DNA of 64,000 bases from Moniliophthora roreri (GCA_001466705.2 LATX02000244.1:1-64000); one strand, 5' to 3'; numbered from the stretch's first letter, positions 1-12,111 are shown. Notes: generated from the sequence alone by a model not told the origin. Program-made: numbers and translations.

Positions 1-111
1 ACAGTCAATGCCGTTCTCCAACTTGACCCTTCAAGTGACGTCCACGACAGTCGCGCCGTAGCTTCACTAACGTCGAGTCAGGATCAAAAATTCAAAAATT
101 GGTGGTACGTT

Positions 112-145
<34 letters not shown>

Positions 146-360
146 AAAACTTCCTCAATACTTGAAGTCTGAAATGACACTATCGGATTGCTATATTTTA
201 GAACAGCTGAAGCTTCCGAAATCATGTTTGCACCCAACTTATTCTCATAAGCTCACACCCCAGTTAAACCCCCAAGCCCGAAGGGCTGAAGTCACACAGT
301 CCGGTGCCATCCTAGTCATTGAATGAAGTAAAAGTATATCAGTATGCAAATAGCAGTTTG
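1..360. other. left-edge intergenic stretch with a poly-T tract
   Basis: No gene is supported here. The stretch lies downstream of the MFS permease stop codon. It holds an uninterrupted run of 31 T at 113-143, which is either a microsatellite or the tail of an old retrotransposed sequence. No repeat boundaries or target-site duplication are visible around it. Confidence 0.6.
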
Positions 361-1985
361 CTACAGCCTCCATCTAAACTCGGGATGTTGCCAATCCAAA
401 TCCTCGATCTGCTTCTGATCCATTGTAGCCAATTCGACATCTCCTTTCCCTTTCCCCCTCTTCTTATTATCAGCCCACATCCAAAACATCAATCCAATGG
501 CGATGACCAAAGTAGTACTCGATGTGGCCAGATTCAGCCCGTTCCCGATATGATAATTCGGTCCATCAAATGGTAAAAACGACCACGTCGAGATCAAACC
601 ACCAATGTTGCCCATCATGACGTTCATCCCAATCGCTGATGAGCGAGCAGTGTCAGACACGACGTTGGCAGACACTTGGGCATTGCAGAGAGGCCCGAAA
701 ATGAATGCCCCGGAGGCAATGAGGAAGGTGGCTCCGTAACGAACTTCGGGATTTCCAGAGGCTAAGAACATGATGTATCCTATCATCAATAAGGGAGAGG
801 CAGCAATGAAGAAAATATTGCGTTGGTCAAATTTCCAACTGAGGAGGGGGAAAAAGACAGTGAGGAATCCGCCCACAATGTATGGTGGTACAGTGTGGAG
901 CTGCTGTGAAACTACGGAGCTGGTTGGATAGATTGTTCGGACGATTGTAGGGAGGAAAAAGGCCAATCCTTGGACTGTGACATTGTTGAGAAGGAAGATG
1001 AAGGAAGTTGCTAATGTCACTGGGCAGAGAATTCCTCGCAGGGTCTTGGTCAAGTCCAGTTTGTCAAGGACTTTGGTCTGCCCCACGCGTTCAGATCTGA
1101 CACGTGCGATAGCCAATTCCTTCTCCTCCGGGCTAAGCCACGTAGCTGTGGAAGGACGATCTGTCACTGTGAAAAACCCTATAAGAGATAGGCCACAAGT
1201 GATTATGCCCTCGATAGCGAAGATCATTCGCCATTCCCGGACACCACCGAAATGGTCCAATTCGAGGATTGCAGAGGCTTTAGGTAGACGGTATAAGTCG
1301 AGAGAAACCCTTTGGCGACCCGCACGTACCCAGTAAACCTCCAAAAGCCCCCGCGAGTGGTGCCATGACAATATACTTTTTCGACACTTCAGGGAAAAAA
1401 GTTCATCTCAAGTAATGGAAGATTTGCGCACCAGACCAAGTCTGAAAGCCAGTTCACTACGCCTGTACCATCTCGAAAGGTAATACGCAATCCCAGGTAA
1501 CATCCCCGCTTCAAATATTCCCAGCACGAATCGAACTCCCGAAGCAGCATGAATGTTATTCACGAACGCTGTGCATATAGAGACGATTCCAAAGCCTAGC
1601 GAAATGGCGGGGATGTACCATCCTGGCCCTATCCATTTACAAGCCATGTTGGAAGGAATCTCGAAGATAATGTAAGAGACGTAGAAGACAGTTAGGACGA
1701 TGTTGTAATCGTAACCCTCAAGCTTGAGATCTCTTTCGAAACCGGCGAGTCTGGCATTGCCTGAGATTGCAGTTGAGTGATGTTTGCGAAGCCGAACCTC
1801 CATTATTACTCACCTATGTTGGCACGATCGATGAAGCAGAAGAGATACAGCAGCGAAATGCTGGGTATGACATAGAAGTCAATCTTTGTCCGTAGTCTCG
1901 CTTCGGCTGCGGGGTCGAACTGCGCCGCGTCCTCGTTGCTTATTTCAAGTTCCTTGAGGTCAGTTTTGGCATCTTCAGAGGACAT
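361..1985 (-). CDS. MFS transporter, DAL5/TNA1-like (anion:cation symporter family)
   Basis: Predicted plasma-membrane permease of the major facilitator superfamily, in the fungal allantoate/nicotinate/pantothenate-type group; the substrate cannot be told from sequence. The reading is MSSEDAK from 1985, with exons about 1985-1814, 1760-1432, 1386-1337 and a long 3' exon to 361. The first membrane segment contains FCFIDRANIGNARL, the usual TM1 signature of this group (D-R-x-N-I-G-N-A). The second exon carries the R-F-x-L-G-x-x-E-A-G-x-x-P-G motif of TM4. The last exon carries the later membrane segments and a short charged tail. It is divergent from the Rdx-like gene. Four or more introns of about 45-55 nt fit a basidiomycete gene. 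Family assignment is firm, substrate unknown. Confidence 0.88.
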
Positions 1986-2351
1986 TGCTAGTATGACGTG
2001 GTGGTAGAACGTGAAGTGTCAGTGTTAGACCTAGAGCTTTTAGGCAAGTTGCAACGTTCGCGTAGCGGGGTATCTTTCCGGGCGCGTTCCATCAGCGCTT
2101 GGCAGAACAGACTAGTTAAATCTTGGTTGAGTCACTATTGAAACGTTGAACCCCTCGAGGTAACCGACATCATCGGATGTGCGTTCTGTCGCGTCCATAT
2201 GACCGGAAATTCTGATGTGTGTATTTATGGAGTTGACTAAAAGCTTGCTAGATCACAGCGGAGTGCCATGGGATGCGAGGATCGTGGATGGTGAAAGTCG
2301 AAAGAAGGGCATTTTCGCACGAACACAATCCTCGATTCCCGAAAAACTATC

Positions 2352-2992
2352 ATGTCGGCGGAGAGCGACTCGAGCGAGTTCATCCCTCCATTTGCCTCAG
2401 GAAACAGAATCACAATCGAATTTTGCGACAGAGTGCGCCTCTTGATATCAGGTATTGAAGCTCCTCACTCATCGTAGAATTGCATCTGGGCATCTAGTGT
2501 CGTTGGTATGTGATCCACAATTGTCTCTCTTCACAATGATCTTTAATCTTGTAGAAGGCTTCACAGAGCGACCTGGTTCCAAACAGGTGCGGAGCTGTAA
2601 AAAAAAAGCTGCATTCAAGATCCTTTGATTGACCATTCTCCAAAGAGCTGTTTTTGACATTTGGGCCTAAGGCTGTCAGCTCGATCACGCTAATACCATG
2701 GATGTCTGACGACACAGCTGGAAGATTCCGAGTTTGGCTTTGGATGGAGGACGAGAAAGAGACTGCTGCCGATATTGAGGAAACAGGGTCTGGAAAAAAG
2801 CCGGTACTGGTCTGGGACCGTAAAAGTGAAGGAGGGTTTCCCGAATTAAAAGTCTTGGTAAGCCCATTTTCGACCTTTTGCGTGCATGCAATGCTCACTA
2901 GCTAACAGAAACAACGCATTCGAGACTATGTCCAACCTGGACAATCTCTGGGACATTCTGATAAGAAGGATGAGAATGACAAGAAGACATAG
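2352..2992 (+). CDS. Rdx/SelW-like thioredoxin-fold redox protein with an 8-nt microexon
   Basis: Small protein (137 aa) of the Rdx family, related to selenoprotein W/T/H, thought to act in thiol redox chemistry. My exon model is 2352-2432, 2498-2505, 2558-2586, 2646-2857 and 2909-2992, 414 nt in total and exactly 138 codons. Joined, it gives the family signature FCDRCRW followed by LHRATW, with the CxxC redox motif (C-D-R-C) near residue 25, then TAGRFRVWL and the C-terminal GGFPELKVLKQRIRDYVQPG block typical of these proteins. Both cysteines are ordinary Cys codons, so there is no selenocysteine. The second Cys and the following Arg come from the 8-nt exon. Without that exon the family motif is lost and the frame breaks. 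The biochemical role of the fungal members is not well known. Confidence 0.8.
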
Positions 2993-3209
2993 AACTGTGC
3001 GCACGCAAGGCTTCATTACCATAACAACCGAGATTCAACGTGATTTAGCACGCTTCGACGTCCATGAACCATATACATTCATAAAAATACCATATGATAC
3101 ATGTGAAAAATGAAGTGACATGATACTGTTGTAGTACAGGAGGTATCCTGGGCAAATACAGACCTATAAGCCAAACACATCGTCAGCAAACGGGAGAAAC
3201 ACAGAACTA

Positions 3210-6200
3210 TCATGAAGCCACAATCTGTGCCCTTGGCGGTGTGCTTGTCCTTGTATCCAGTCTTCTTAACTCCTTCTGCAATTTCTCCATTCCACTTCCC
3301 GACCCCCTGGCACCATGTTTGTCAAAGAGATATGTTAGCAGGTTCTTCTTCTCGTCCGCTAGCCCATCCAGAAGTGTGAACAGATGTGTCTCATCCTGTA
3401 GCACGACCTGCGCAGAAATGATCGCTGCTGCTGCCGCCTCCCGCACAACTAGCGAGGTTGGCTCGTTCAATCCTGAAATGAGAGTACCGCGTATTCTTGG
3501 GAGCTCCTCTTCGGCAATTTCAGCGGGTAGTCGAAGAATGAATTTTCCCAGGGCGATTAGACCGAAGGCATATGTGACTGCCTTCATTTCTGGGCTCGAA
3601 TTTGGAGGAGTGACTTCGGCTTGGAAAGTTTTCAGACTGGCGTGCATAGTTGTCAGACCATATACAGGCTCGAGTTTGTTTGTCAAGGCGTCACGGATCG
3701 CATTCGTTGCCTCAAGGATCTGTAGTAGCATATGAGTTACCGTTTGACCGCCCGCCGTCGTGACTTACGTTGAATTTGTTGCAATACCGCACTCGAAGCA
3801 GCACTCCGAACAAATCAGCTTCGTGCCCTTCGAGGTGCGAACCGAGACTCTCGTGCATCTGCCATAACACCATCAAACCATGTTCTATATCTGATTCATC
3901 CTGATCTTAACAGTCAGAAATCAACGAAGTCAATGCATCCCAGGTGGCTTACCCGATCAATGCTATCCCCTAGCCATTTAATCAAAGTGGTAAACAGCCT
4001 ATCAAAGTTCCTGTTCTTCTCCCAAAGATCTGCATGGAGACCCAGTGATGACAAAGAATTGCTGCTGACAAACGGCGACGGACTACCAGGTAACCCGACA
4101 TCAGGACTTAAAGGAGACATCATGCCCGTCTCGTCGCCGTAAGCAGGATTTTCCAGACACAGATATACGAGTTGTCGGAGGACTGTCTGATCAGCAGTCC
4201 CTTCATCAAGGGCTTGAATCCAGGTCTGCAGCTGTGCGTTAATATCAGCGTCAGACAGGAGGGCTTTCCGCTGGCTAAGAATAGTTCTCCTCTTCAGCCA
4301 CCACCCAGACTCTACCCTTTTCTCCTGCATCATATCCAGCAAACTTGCCGGCTTTCCATTCCTAATAGGGCTATCACGGAATAATGCTGCTTGTCGCATC
4401 ACCATAGCAGCGTGTGAATGGCTCTGGCTTACTGGCGTTAGCGGTGCCTGCTTTGACTTCAGAGGTAAAGCTTTGACAACCTTTGGAGTCGAATGACCGC
4501 CGGTTGCATTACCACTGCTGCCAACCAATAGTGAGGGCGGTATAGAATGGTGATGTAAGCCTTCCTCCTCGGGCTCCACGAGCTCCAGGAGTCTTTCAGC
4601 AGCAGATTCTGCTTGTTCTGCCCGTGCACGTAAGGCGTCTTCGACCAAGGGCTGCCCACCGACTTGAGATAAATCTGCTACAGAGTCAGTAGACAAAGCG
4701 TTGGAAACCCCAATCATGGCCTTTGAATCTGCAGAACGTGGCGAAAGGGATCGTGTTTGAGAATTGGATGCCGGTGCAGGAGGTAACTGTCTTCTTGCCT
4801 GATCCTGTGGACTGAATCCAGAGAAAGATAGCAAGTTCACAGAGTGCTCAGGATCTGAATCGCTATCTTCCTCTGGCAAGGGGATCGCTTGTGCTAGCAA
4901 CAGCGAATCGTCGTCCATCCCTGCGGTATCCACGGGTAAAATGGACGACCGAGCAGCAGCAGCGGAAAAAGACGTCGATACTGGCTTCGCTTTGAACAGT
5001 ACGCTCTGCCGCTGCGGAGCAGTTGCGGATGGAGGAGACGCTGGGAGCGCGGTCTGCATAGCTCGACGAAGTGTTGACGGTTGTGCAAGTGGAGAAGAAG
5101 TACGTCGATGCATGCTCCTGTCGGCCGACGGCGAAGGCGGCGATGCCGGTCGTGGAGCAGATGCATTCGATAAATTACGGGAATGTGATTGAGAGGATAT
5201 GGGCGCCGATGCTGTTCTGACCATGTTGCTAGATGCTACTCGCGTTCGAGGAGAAGGCGGAGAGGCGGACATACGGAGCGGTGAGGATGGTCGGGGTGCA
5301 ACAGGCGTGGAGCTAACACTTTTCGATAGACCAGGTGAGCTTGGTCGTCGGACAGGTGCGTGGGAGGCTGAGGTGGCCTGGTGACGAAGGGTCGGGGGTG
5401 CTGCAGCGATGGCTTTGGCTTTGGCCCGACTAGCAGCAATAGCAGCCGCTACGCTCGATTTCTTCGCTGGTGTAGGTCCTGTGGCTGGAAGAGCAGGTAC
5501 TGCGTTTGGATCTGGGCAAGCCTTCTCTAACTGCTTGCGAGCAGTTGCGTCCAAACCGGATAGAATAGTTAACCCAAGATCCTTCCATACCGATTCGAAC
5601 ACCCAGAAGCATGCTCGAGCAATTTCCTTCACTAGTGGACTACCGTCGCTCAAAGCTTTCCTTACGGCTTTCTCAACGACGTCCGCCTCAGGAGCATGCT
5701 TCACACGCTGACCATGTGTTTCAAGGTAAGTCTTGAAATGCCGAACAGCATATGTTCTTGCTTGGACAGACTTTTCCTGCAGAATCTGCCACAGAGGGGT
5801 TACGAAGATCCGTGGGTTCCCCGAGGTATGTGTAATTAGCGCTGTCACTGCAACCTGAGATTGCTGTGCCGTCATCTTCTTGGTAAAACCAGCCATGCGA
5901 AGAAGATTGGTAACCAGAATTTCACAAAATGGATCTAGAGCGTGACCAAGAGCTGCGGCCAACTCGCAATAGAAGTTACAGGTGTTCACAGCGACAGTTG
6001 TCCGTAAACTTGTCAACTAGTAGGATGTGGCTTGTCAGTACAGGGTGTCCAGACAAGAACTTGAAACGTACCGTTTTCAGTGACCATTGGATGAATTCTT
6101 TCAAGCTAGCAAGGAAAATGTCCGAATACCGGCGGTGAACATCACCTTTAAGCATGCCGCGGACTCTTAATATGGCTTGTTCTCGAAGGGCCCAATTATG

Positions 6201-7620
6201 CTCCGTTTCTTTTCCCTATGAGATGAATGAGTGCCGAACATGAAGAGATTGAAGATAGTACTGACTTCAAAGGGCTTAGCCATGTTCGAGAACTCGGTTT
6301 CCAGGTCTTTAGCAGAAGCAATCTGGACACGATGTCAGAAAGTGTGTAGGAAAAGATAATTAGAAAGCATACATAGACAGGGCTAACGTCCGACGAGCTT
6401 TCTGTAGTGGGAGAAGGCGCCGGTGGAGGCGTAGCGGCGGCAGCCCGGCTGAGAGGTCTAGGTACCTCCTTTACACTACCGTAACTTGTAGTACGAGGCA
6501 TTGAGGTCACGCTGGTTGCTGAAGCCTTCCTTTGCTGAAGGGCGATGCTGGGAGGAACATATTCCTTCGGTCGAGCGTCGCCGTTTTCGGATCCTTCTCG
6601 ACTGGCGGGATTACTTCCATTATCAAACCCACTGCCGAGAAGCTTCGATAAGACACCTTCAATTATGGTTTTCCGCACACCTCGCTTCGTCATCTCCTTC
6701 TTCAAGTCGGCTCTTGCAGCATCAGTGACGGCTGGACCTGTGAACAACTCGACGACGGACTGGCGGGCACATTCACGGACATGAGCGTCGGTATCTTCTA
6801 AACAGCCCACCAATAGTGGAAGGTAAGACCGGATCGGAAACATGTGATGTTGACGACGGATGTGGACGAGAATAAGGATAGACTACATGGCGTCAGTTGT
6901 GAATTCACGTCTGATGTATTAGAAGTCGTACCTGCTCTCTAACCTTCCAAACTTTGCTGGAGAGACCACTTTCCCGCAAAAACCTCTCATACATGGCCAA
7001 AGGCGTTTCAGGTCCTTTTGCGGCACGAGAGCTAGTCGAGAGTGTACTCTGCCCGGAAGCCCGAAACGCTAAGGCGCCCAACGCCACCAGTGCTTCACGA
7101 GCCTTCAACTGTGCCTTCTCCTTGTCTCCCAACCGATCAAACAGACCCCCAGACGGAAGAAATGCGTTGAGAACATGGCGCAAAGTAATCAAATCCACTA
7201 TTGATGTCGGTGCTGAGGATGAGGTTGACGAGTGTACCGAGGATTGACCATTACGGGAAAGTGAGAGGTGGAATGGCCTGGATACGAGAAGTGGGATGAC
7301 CGTTGGTAGAACAGAGAGAGTGGCGGTGGAAAGATGTTGGTTTGAAGTTCGTAGACATGGCTTCAGGACGTTGATGAGAGCTTCAGGATCGTCGATCTGG
7401 GAATTGAGTCAGACTTGCGGGACTTCGAAACGAGTGAAATAAACTGCTTGCCTCAATGCCTGCATCTGCCTCTGCTTGGAGTTTGTTCAGGGCATCAATT
7501 TTTACGTCGACATCTGAAGAGTGTCAGAATATATACGCTCGATTGGTAATGAATATACAACGCACCGTTGTTTCTGAGTTGATTCAGAAATTTCTCTAGT
7601 TTGGATTCCGATGAATCCAT
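3210..7620 (-). CDS. STU1: CLASP/Stu1-type microtubule-associated protein
   Basis: Large protein (about 1,250 aa) of the CLASP family, which binds microtubule plus ends and kinetochores and promotes tubulin rescue and spindle stability. It starts [15 protein letters not shown] at 7620. The N-terminal half (roughly 7.6-5.4 kb) is a HEAT/TOG array; the CLASP-N domain is clear at 6016-5500, with phrases such as [17 protein letters not shown] and [21 protein letters not shown] long Ser/Pro/Ala-rich basic linker follows (about 5.45-4.9 kb), with many SP/SxIP-like motifs usual for microtubule binding. The C-terminal part (4.3-3.2 kb) is another helical-repeat domain ending [10 protein letters not shown]. 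At least seven short introns interrupt it. It is convergent with the Rdx-like gene and lies upstream of the rhomboid gene on the same strand. A 130-bp piece of its 3' coding part (4226-4356) has a decayed copy at 12187-12320. Confidence 0.88.
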
Positions 7621-7820
7621 GTTGAAGGATGGAGTTCCAGGGGCTCAAAAAGTCCCTCAACCCTGTTCGGTAAAGGGCTTATGAAGGCAGTTGGCAAGAA
7701 ACTTTCGTCGCGTAAACACTCGTAAACCTGTCAATTTCGCGTTTCTACAGCGCGCGTCGTCTGAGTATGAAATCCCGCTAGCAGAACGAGGATAATTATA
7801 TCGACTACATTAGTCAAATA

Positions 7821-8993
7821 TCAAAAGATTCTAAATCTCTTCAACAGAAAGTATCCAGCACCTGTCAGCATCCCTGCAACATGCCCAACTTGATCCGTCC
7901 CTCCCCCTGCATCCTTTACTGCTCCGAACATGTCATAGGCGAACATTCCCGATACACATAGCCAAGCAGGAACAGGAATAATACCATAAATCTGGAAGGT
8001 CAAGTTTGGGGCGACACATGCTAAGAGGGTGACGATTGAATATACAGCAGCTGCAGAAGATCTTATTAGACTATTATATTAACCTGCTACAGCCCTGAAG
8101 TACTGACCACTTGCCCCAAGACAATGAGGATCCCGATTCCGAACCTTGTTATGGAAGAACATACTAGTGATAGTAGCAATCAACCCGCCTGGGAGGAAGT
8201 CTCGTCAGATAAGTTCATCCGAAGGAGGAAAGTTAAACGAACCTGCAAAGTACAGCCCAAGGAAGGACTTACTCCCCAGCATCTGTAGCACTGGCCTGGC
8301 CATGAAGAAGAATGCGAACCCATTGAAGAAGAAATGGCCAAGGTCTTTCTGGGAGAACATTGCCGTGACAAGAGTCCAACTAGAGCCTGTCAGCCACCGA
8401 TATTGACCAAGAGTAATAAAAGCTTACACTCGTCCTTCAGACAGATTCCTCCAGCTAGACGTAAAGTTGTTGAACATTGAGACCAGTGGTCCCATGTTAT
8501 GTTTGTGTTTCTGCGTGAGGGAATGAGAAGGTTTTTCAAACAGCGCTCTATACTCACTCACTGCTTCAGCTTGAGCACTCTGCCAAGCAAGGAATACAGC
8601 AACATTTACGCCAATAATGCCATAGAAGACATAGTTTTGAGGGATATTGTCAAGTGGGCTTCTACGTGAACCACTACCACTGCTACCTCGGTGTCTAGTC
8701 CTTCCTCCTACTTGCGGTATTTGGCTTAGCGGCCAGCTTAATCGAATCCAGTTGACCGAGCGAGGAAGACTTATAGAAGGGAATAAAAGAGCGGGAGCCG
8801 GTGTTTGTATCGGTGCTGGTTTCGTCGAAAGCGTATGGATAATTGAGGTGTAAACGGGTGCCCGAGGGAAAGTTATTGTACGCGACCTCGCTATCTGGAT
8901 TTCAGGAAGAATTGCGGATCTGAATGAGGATTGTAGAATCCACGAAGGATTTTTGAACGTATGGTGGACGTTCGAGAGGAAGCGCGACATCAT
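7821..8993 (-). CDS. PCP1: rhomboid protease, mitochondrial Pcp1/PARL type
   Basis: Intramembrane serine protease predicted to sit in the mitochondrial inner membrane, where Pcp1/PARL cleave proteins such as dynamin-like GTPases. It starts MMSRFLSNVHHTF (8993; a second ATG at 8990) with a basic, Ser-rich mitochondrial-type presequence. Visible rhomboid features in order: a first membrane segment (YGIIGVNVAVFLAW), the WTLVTAMFSQKDLGHFFFNG loop, then LGAS with the nucleophile Ser, and the C-terminal GGGTDQVGHVAGM with the catalytic His. An intron falls right after the Ser codon (HCLGAS / AVYS), so the residue after Ser is Ala rather than the usual Gly of GxSG. Five or so exons. Its start is only 47 bp from the start of the transcription-factor pseudogene on the other strand. 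The Pcp1 name rests on family resemblance; the assignment as a rhomboid protease is firm. Confidence 0.85.
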
Positions 8994-9040
8994 GAAACGT
9001 CAGACGCGTCTGCTCGGCACACTCCTCTCCATCAACTTCC
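8994..9040. promoter_or_regulatory. very short divergent promoter, rhomboid / TF pseudogene
   Basis: Only 47 bp separate the ATG of the rhomboid gene (minus) from the inferred ATG of the zinc-cluster pseudogene (plus). Each 5' leader must overlap the other gene or be extremely short. With the downstream gene decayed, the sequence may now serve only the rhomboid gene. Confidence 0.45.
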
Positions 9041-12000
9041 ATGGCACCCTTCGGAGATGAAGACAATCCCAAGCACAAGAAACGCCAACGGCGACTTCAG
9101 GGCTCGTGCGACTCGTGCAGACGGAGAAAAGGCTTGTATCCTCTGGAATGTGAAATGTATTGGCTCATTGCTGTATTTCAGTCAAATGTATGAATTAGAC
9201 GGCTTTCTGGCCTCTCGGTGTCCTGATCATCATTATCCTAGGCGATAGTGCGAACATGCCCGCCGGTGTTTGCTCGAATTGCATTCCAGCCAGGATCGAG
9301 TGCAGTCATCTAATTGCGAAGAAGGTAAGTAAGCCCCGGACAGTATGAGTTGCACATTCTGATTTAGTGCAACAGAAACGAGGTCCGAAGTCTGGTAATG
9401 CAACTGGGTGAGAGTTACATCTCTCGAATGTGAGTCTGAGTGCCAACTTCTGATTACCAGTCAGCAAGAAATCAGTGCGGTCGGGACTCCAGTCGATGCC
9501 GTCCTCTCGACTACAACACCCTACGTCCTACCCAACGACCCTGCCGATGTAGCACGTGCACTGTCCGACCTGGCGCGGAGAGTGATGTCTCTAGAGCAGG
9601 AACTTGCCGCACGTCCAACTGCAACGAAGGAACCAATACCAGCGAACAGCCAAGGCTCTACTACACCCGACCGAGACGAAACCGGCACACGCATCATACA
9701 AGATGATGCTGAAAGGACCACGGGCCTATCAGATGCCACGTACGAAATGCACATTGGGGAAACCCGACTAAGGCACTATGGCACAGGTAGCCGGCCAGCC
9801 CTTGCTCAGACAGTAATGCACATATGGAACGAAGCTAAGGGTCCGGGTGAGCTAAAAACTTTCGATACTTTACCTCTCCCTTTGAAGCGGACCGAATTCT
9901 GGGAAATATCTCCAGTAAGTCTCCCTAGCTCATCCAACGATTAGAATTAAGTAGCTAACGCCTGCCCAAGTGGCAGCGAATGCCAGAACATGGAATCGAC
10001 ACCCTTTGTCTTTCCTGACGCCGATCTCATAAATAATCTTGTCGACCTCTACTTCGAAAAATTCTACCCAATTTTCTTCCTCCTCCACTGCCCGACTTTT
10101 GAGAGATCCGTCTCGACCGGTTTACACTACCGTGATCGTGAATTCGGTGCTACACTCCTTGCAGTGTGTGCCATTGCCTCCCAATTCTCGGATGATCCAC
10201 GAGTTCTATATCCAGGAAGTACCTCACCACACAGCATAGGCTGGAGATGGTTTGGCCAGGTGGACTTGTCGTCAACATCGTTTATGAAGCTTCCGTCTTT
10301 GTATGAACTCCAGCTATATAGTGTGAGTTTCCGAGTCCTTCCTTCAATTCCAACCCTATCAACTATCCCATGCTTTTAACAGCTCGCGACAATGTTTATA
10401 AACGCCGCCTCATGTCCTCAATTCATATGGACATGGACAGGCCTCGGGATCCGTCGGGCGCAGGAATCGGCTCGCATAGACGCAAGGATTGTCCGATTAC
10501 CGCTGAAGGTGAACTCTTGAAACGAGCATTCTGCGTGTTAGTTGCAGTCGATGTGATTTGGAGTACATTCGCAGGCAGACCAAGAGCGACATCCGCTGAC
10601 GAGTAAGTGCTTCCCAAACCTTTTTTTCGTTTTGCGGTTTCCGTTCTGATAACCTGTCGTCTAGTTATGACTTGGAGCTACCAGTTGACTGTGATGATGA
10701 GTACTGGGAACATGAGGATCCAACGTTAGCGTTTAAACAACCACCTGGAAAACCCTCGTTACTTGCCTATAGGTTTAGCCAATAGAAGCTAGTAGAAATT
10801 TTGGGATATGCTAGTCGAACAATAGTAAGCCTTCTCATTACATCGTCTCTTCACCAAACTAATCCATGGTCACGTTCTTAGTTTGCTATCAAACGCCCGC
10901 AACTATTGGCGGAGCGGAACGCCGACTGGAAGCAGCAAATCCTATCGTATCTTGACAAGGAGCTAATCAAATGGGTGAATACCATACCGGACCACCGTAC
11001 AGTGTTCGTCTCTTCTTATTCGAGTATTTACTCATTCAATCATACAGTGAAATGGGATCCACTCCGCCAAGACAGGACGTTCTTTCATCAGTCAATGACC
11101 ATTTACGCATTCTACTACTGGGTTCAGATGCAAATCCACCGTCCGTTCATCCGTTCGCAAAATGCAGAATCGGCGTTCCCGTCACTGACAATTTGTGCAA
11201 ACGCAGCTCGGTCGTGTTTATTAACTATAGAGCTGATGGCGCGGAGAGGCGTGCTTCCGATGTCGAGCAGCATGGTGAGCAGAGTTGAATAGACGCCGAT
11301 AGCTATGTGTGGCTCTTACCCGTTAATCATAGGTTACTTTGTTTGATTCGGGTGTACTGCTTCTTGGCTGAAGTGTGGGAAGGCCGAAAGGTGAAGGACC
11401 CTGACAAGGGTCTAGCGGAGGTGTATAGGTGTTTGACGCTACTGCAGACCATTGAGGACAGGTGCGCAGCGATTATACATTGCCAGTAAACTGTCACTCA
11501 TTTGATTTTAGGTATCAAGTTGCGGGTCAGCTGGTGTAAGTCTAACTAGGCCGGTTACCTGTTCTTACTCACGCTCGCCCAGTGACATCCTCTCTGAGAT
11601 GATTACAAAGGAAGACCCATCTAGGATCCCTTCGGTGACTGCCCTCAAACGGCGGCAAACTACCGATACCTCTTCGTTTTCGAACCCATTCACAGTCGCA
11701 CAAGCTCAAGAACCAAGAACGTATGCAGGAAGCGCTCGCGTTGCGGCCTACATGGACACTCAAAAGAGTCAATACCAAGTGCCTGTGTACTCGAGTGAAT
11801 TGGGAAATATACCGGTTGATGGTGATTGGTTTAGCGCTCCTGAAGGGAGTACAGGAGTGGATGGTATGGGAATGGTGACTCCTCTGTAAAGATCTATCTT
11901 CGGGTCGAGTGACGGGCTGGAAGAGCAACAAGGATTGTATGGATATAGGCATGATTACGACTATGTAGTGCCACAATTCGAGTCGTGGATAGGGGGGAAT

Positions 12001-12111
12001 GGGGTCGACGTTGACTTTGGAGCACAATTGGACTTTGGAAACGATTGGAACGATTATTTAGCTGCTATGGACAGTACTCGTTTGACATGGAATGGTTTCG
12101 ATATCATATAA
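9041..12111 (+). pseudogene. Zn2Cys6 fungal-specific transcription factor, disabled
   Basis: Relic of a gal4-type regulator with a fungal-specific TF (MHR) domain. The N-terminus reads MAPFGDEDNPKHKK, then the zinc cluster, C-D-S-C-R-R-R-K ... C-x2-C (VCSNC) ... EC, spread over exons ending 9131, 9182-9187 and starting 9242. A coiled-coil-like stretch follows (ALSDLARRVMSLEQEL, about 9.56 kb), then MHR blocks such as LVDLYFEKFYPIFFLLHCPTF, LLAVCAIASQFSDDPR, DDEYWEHEDP, FFHQSM and VQMQIHRPFI. Lesions: a frameshift at about 10461-10467 between GIRRAQE and IGSHRRK; an in-frame TAG at 10783-10785 inside the conserved KLVEILGY block; a second frameshift at about 11365-11372 before VWEGRK; and a TAA at 11887-11889 after which the same frame stays open to 12111. 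The first intron has a weak GC donor (9132). One lesion could be a sequencing error; four argue for a pseudogene. Confidence 0.75.

Noticed and set aside
113..143. Poly-T run as the tail of a retroelement
   Set aside because: No reverse transcriptase fragment, terminal repeat or target-site duplication is visible next to it. Simple sequence is the safer call.
2352..2992. Selenocysteine in the SelW-like protein
   Set aside because: Both positions of the CxxC motif are ordinary Cys codons once the 8-nt exon is used. The TGA seen in the unspliced reading lies in intron 1.
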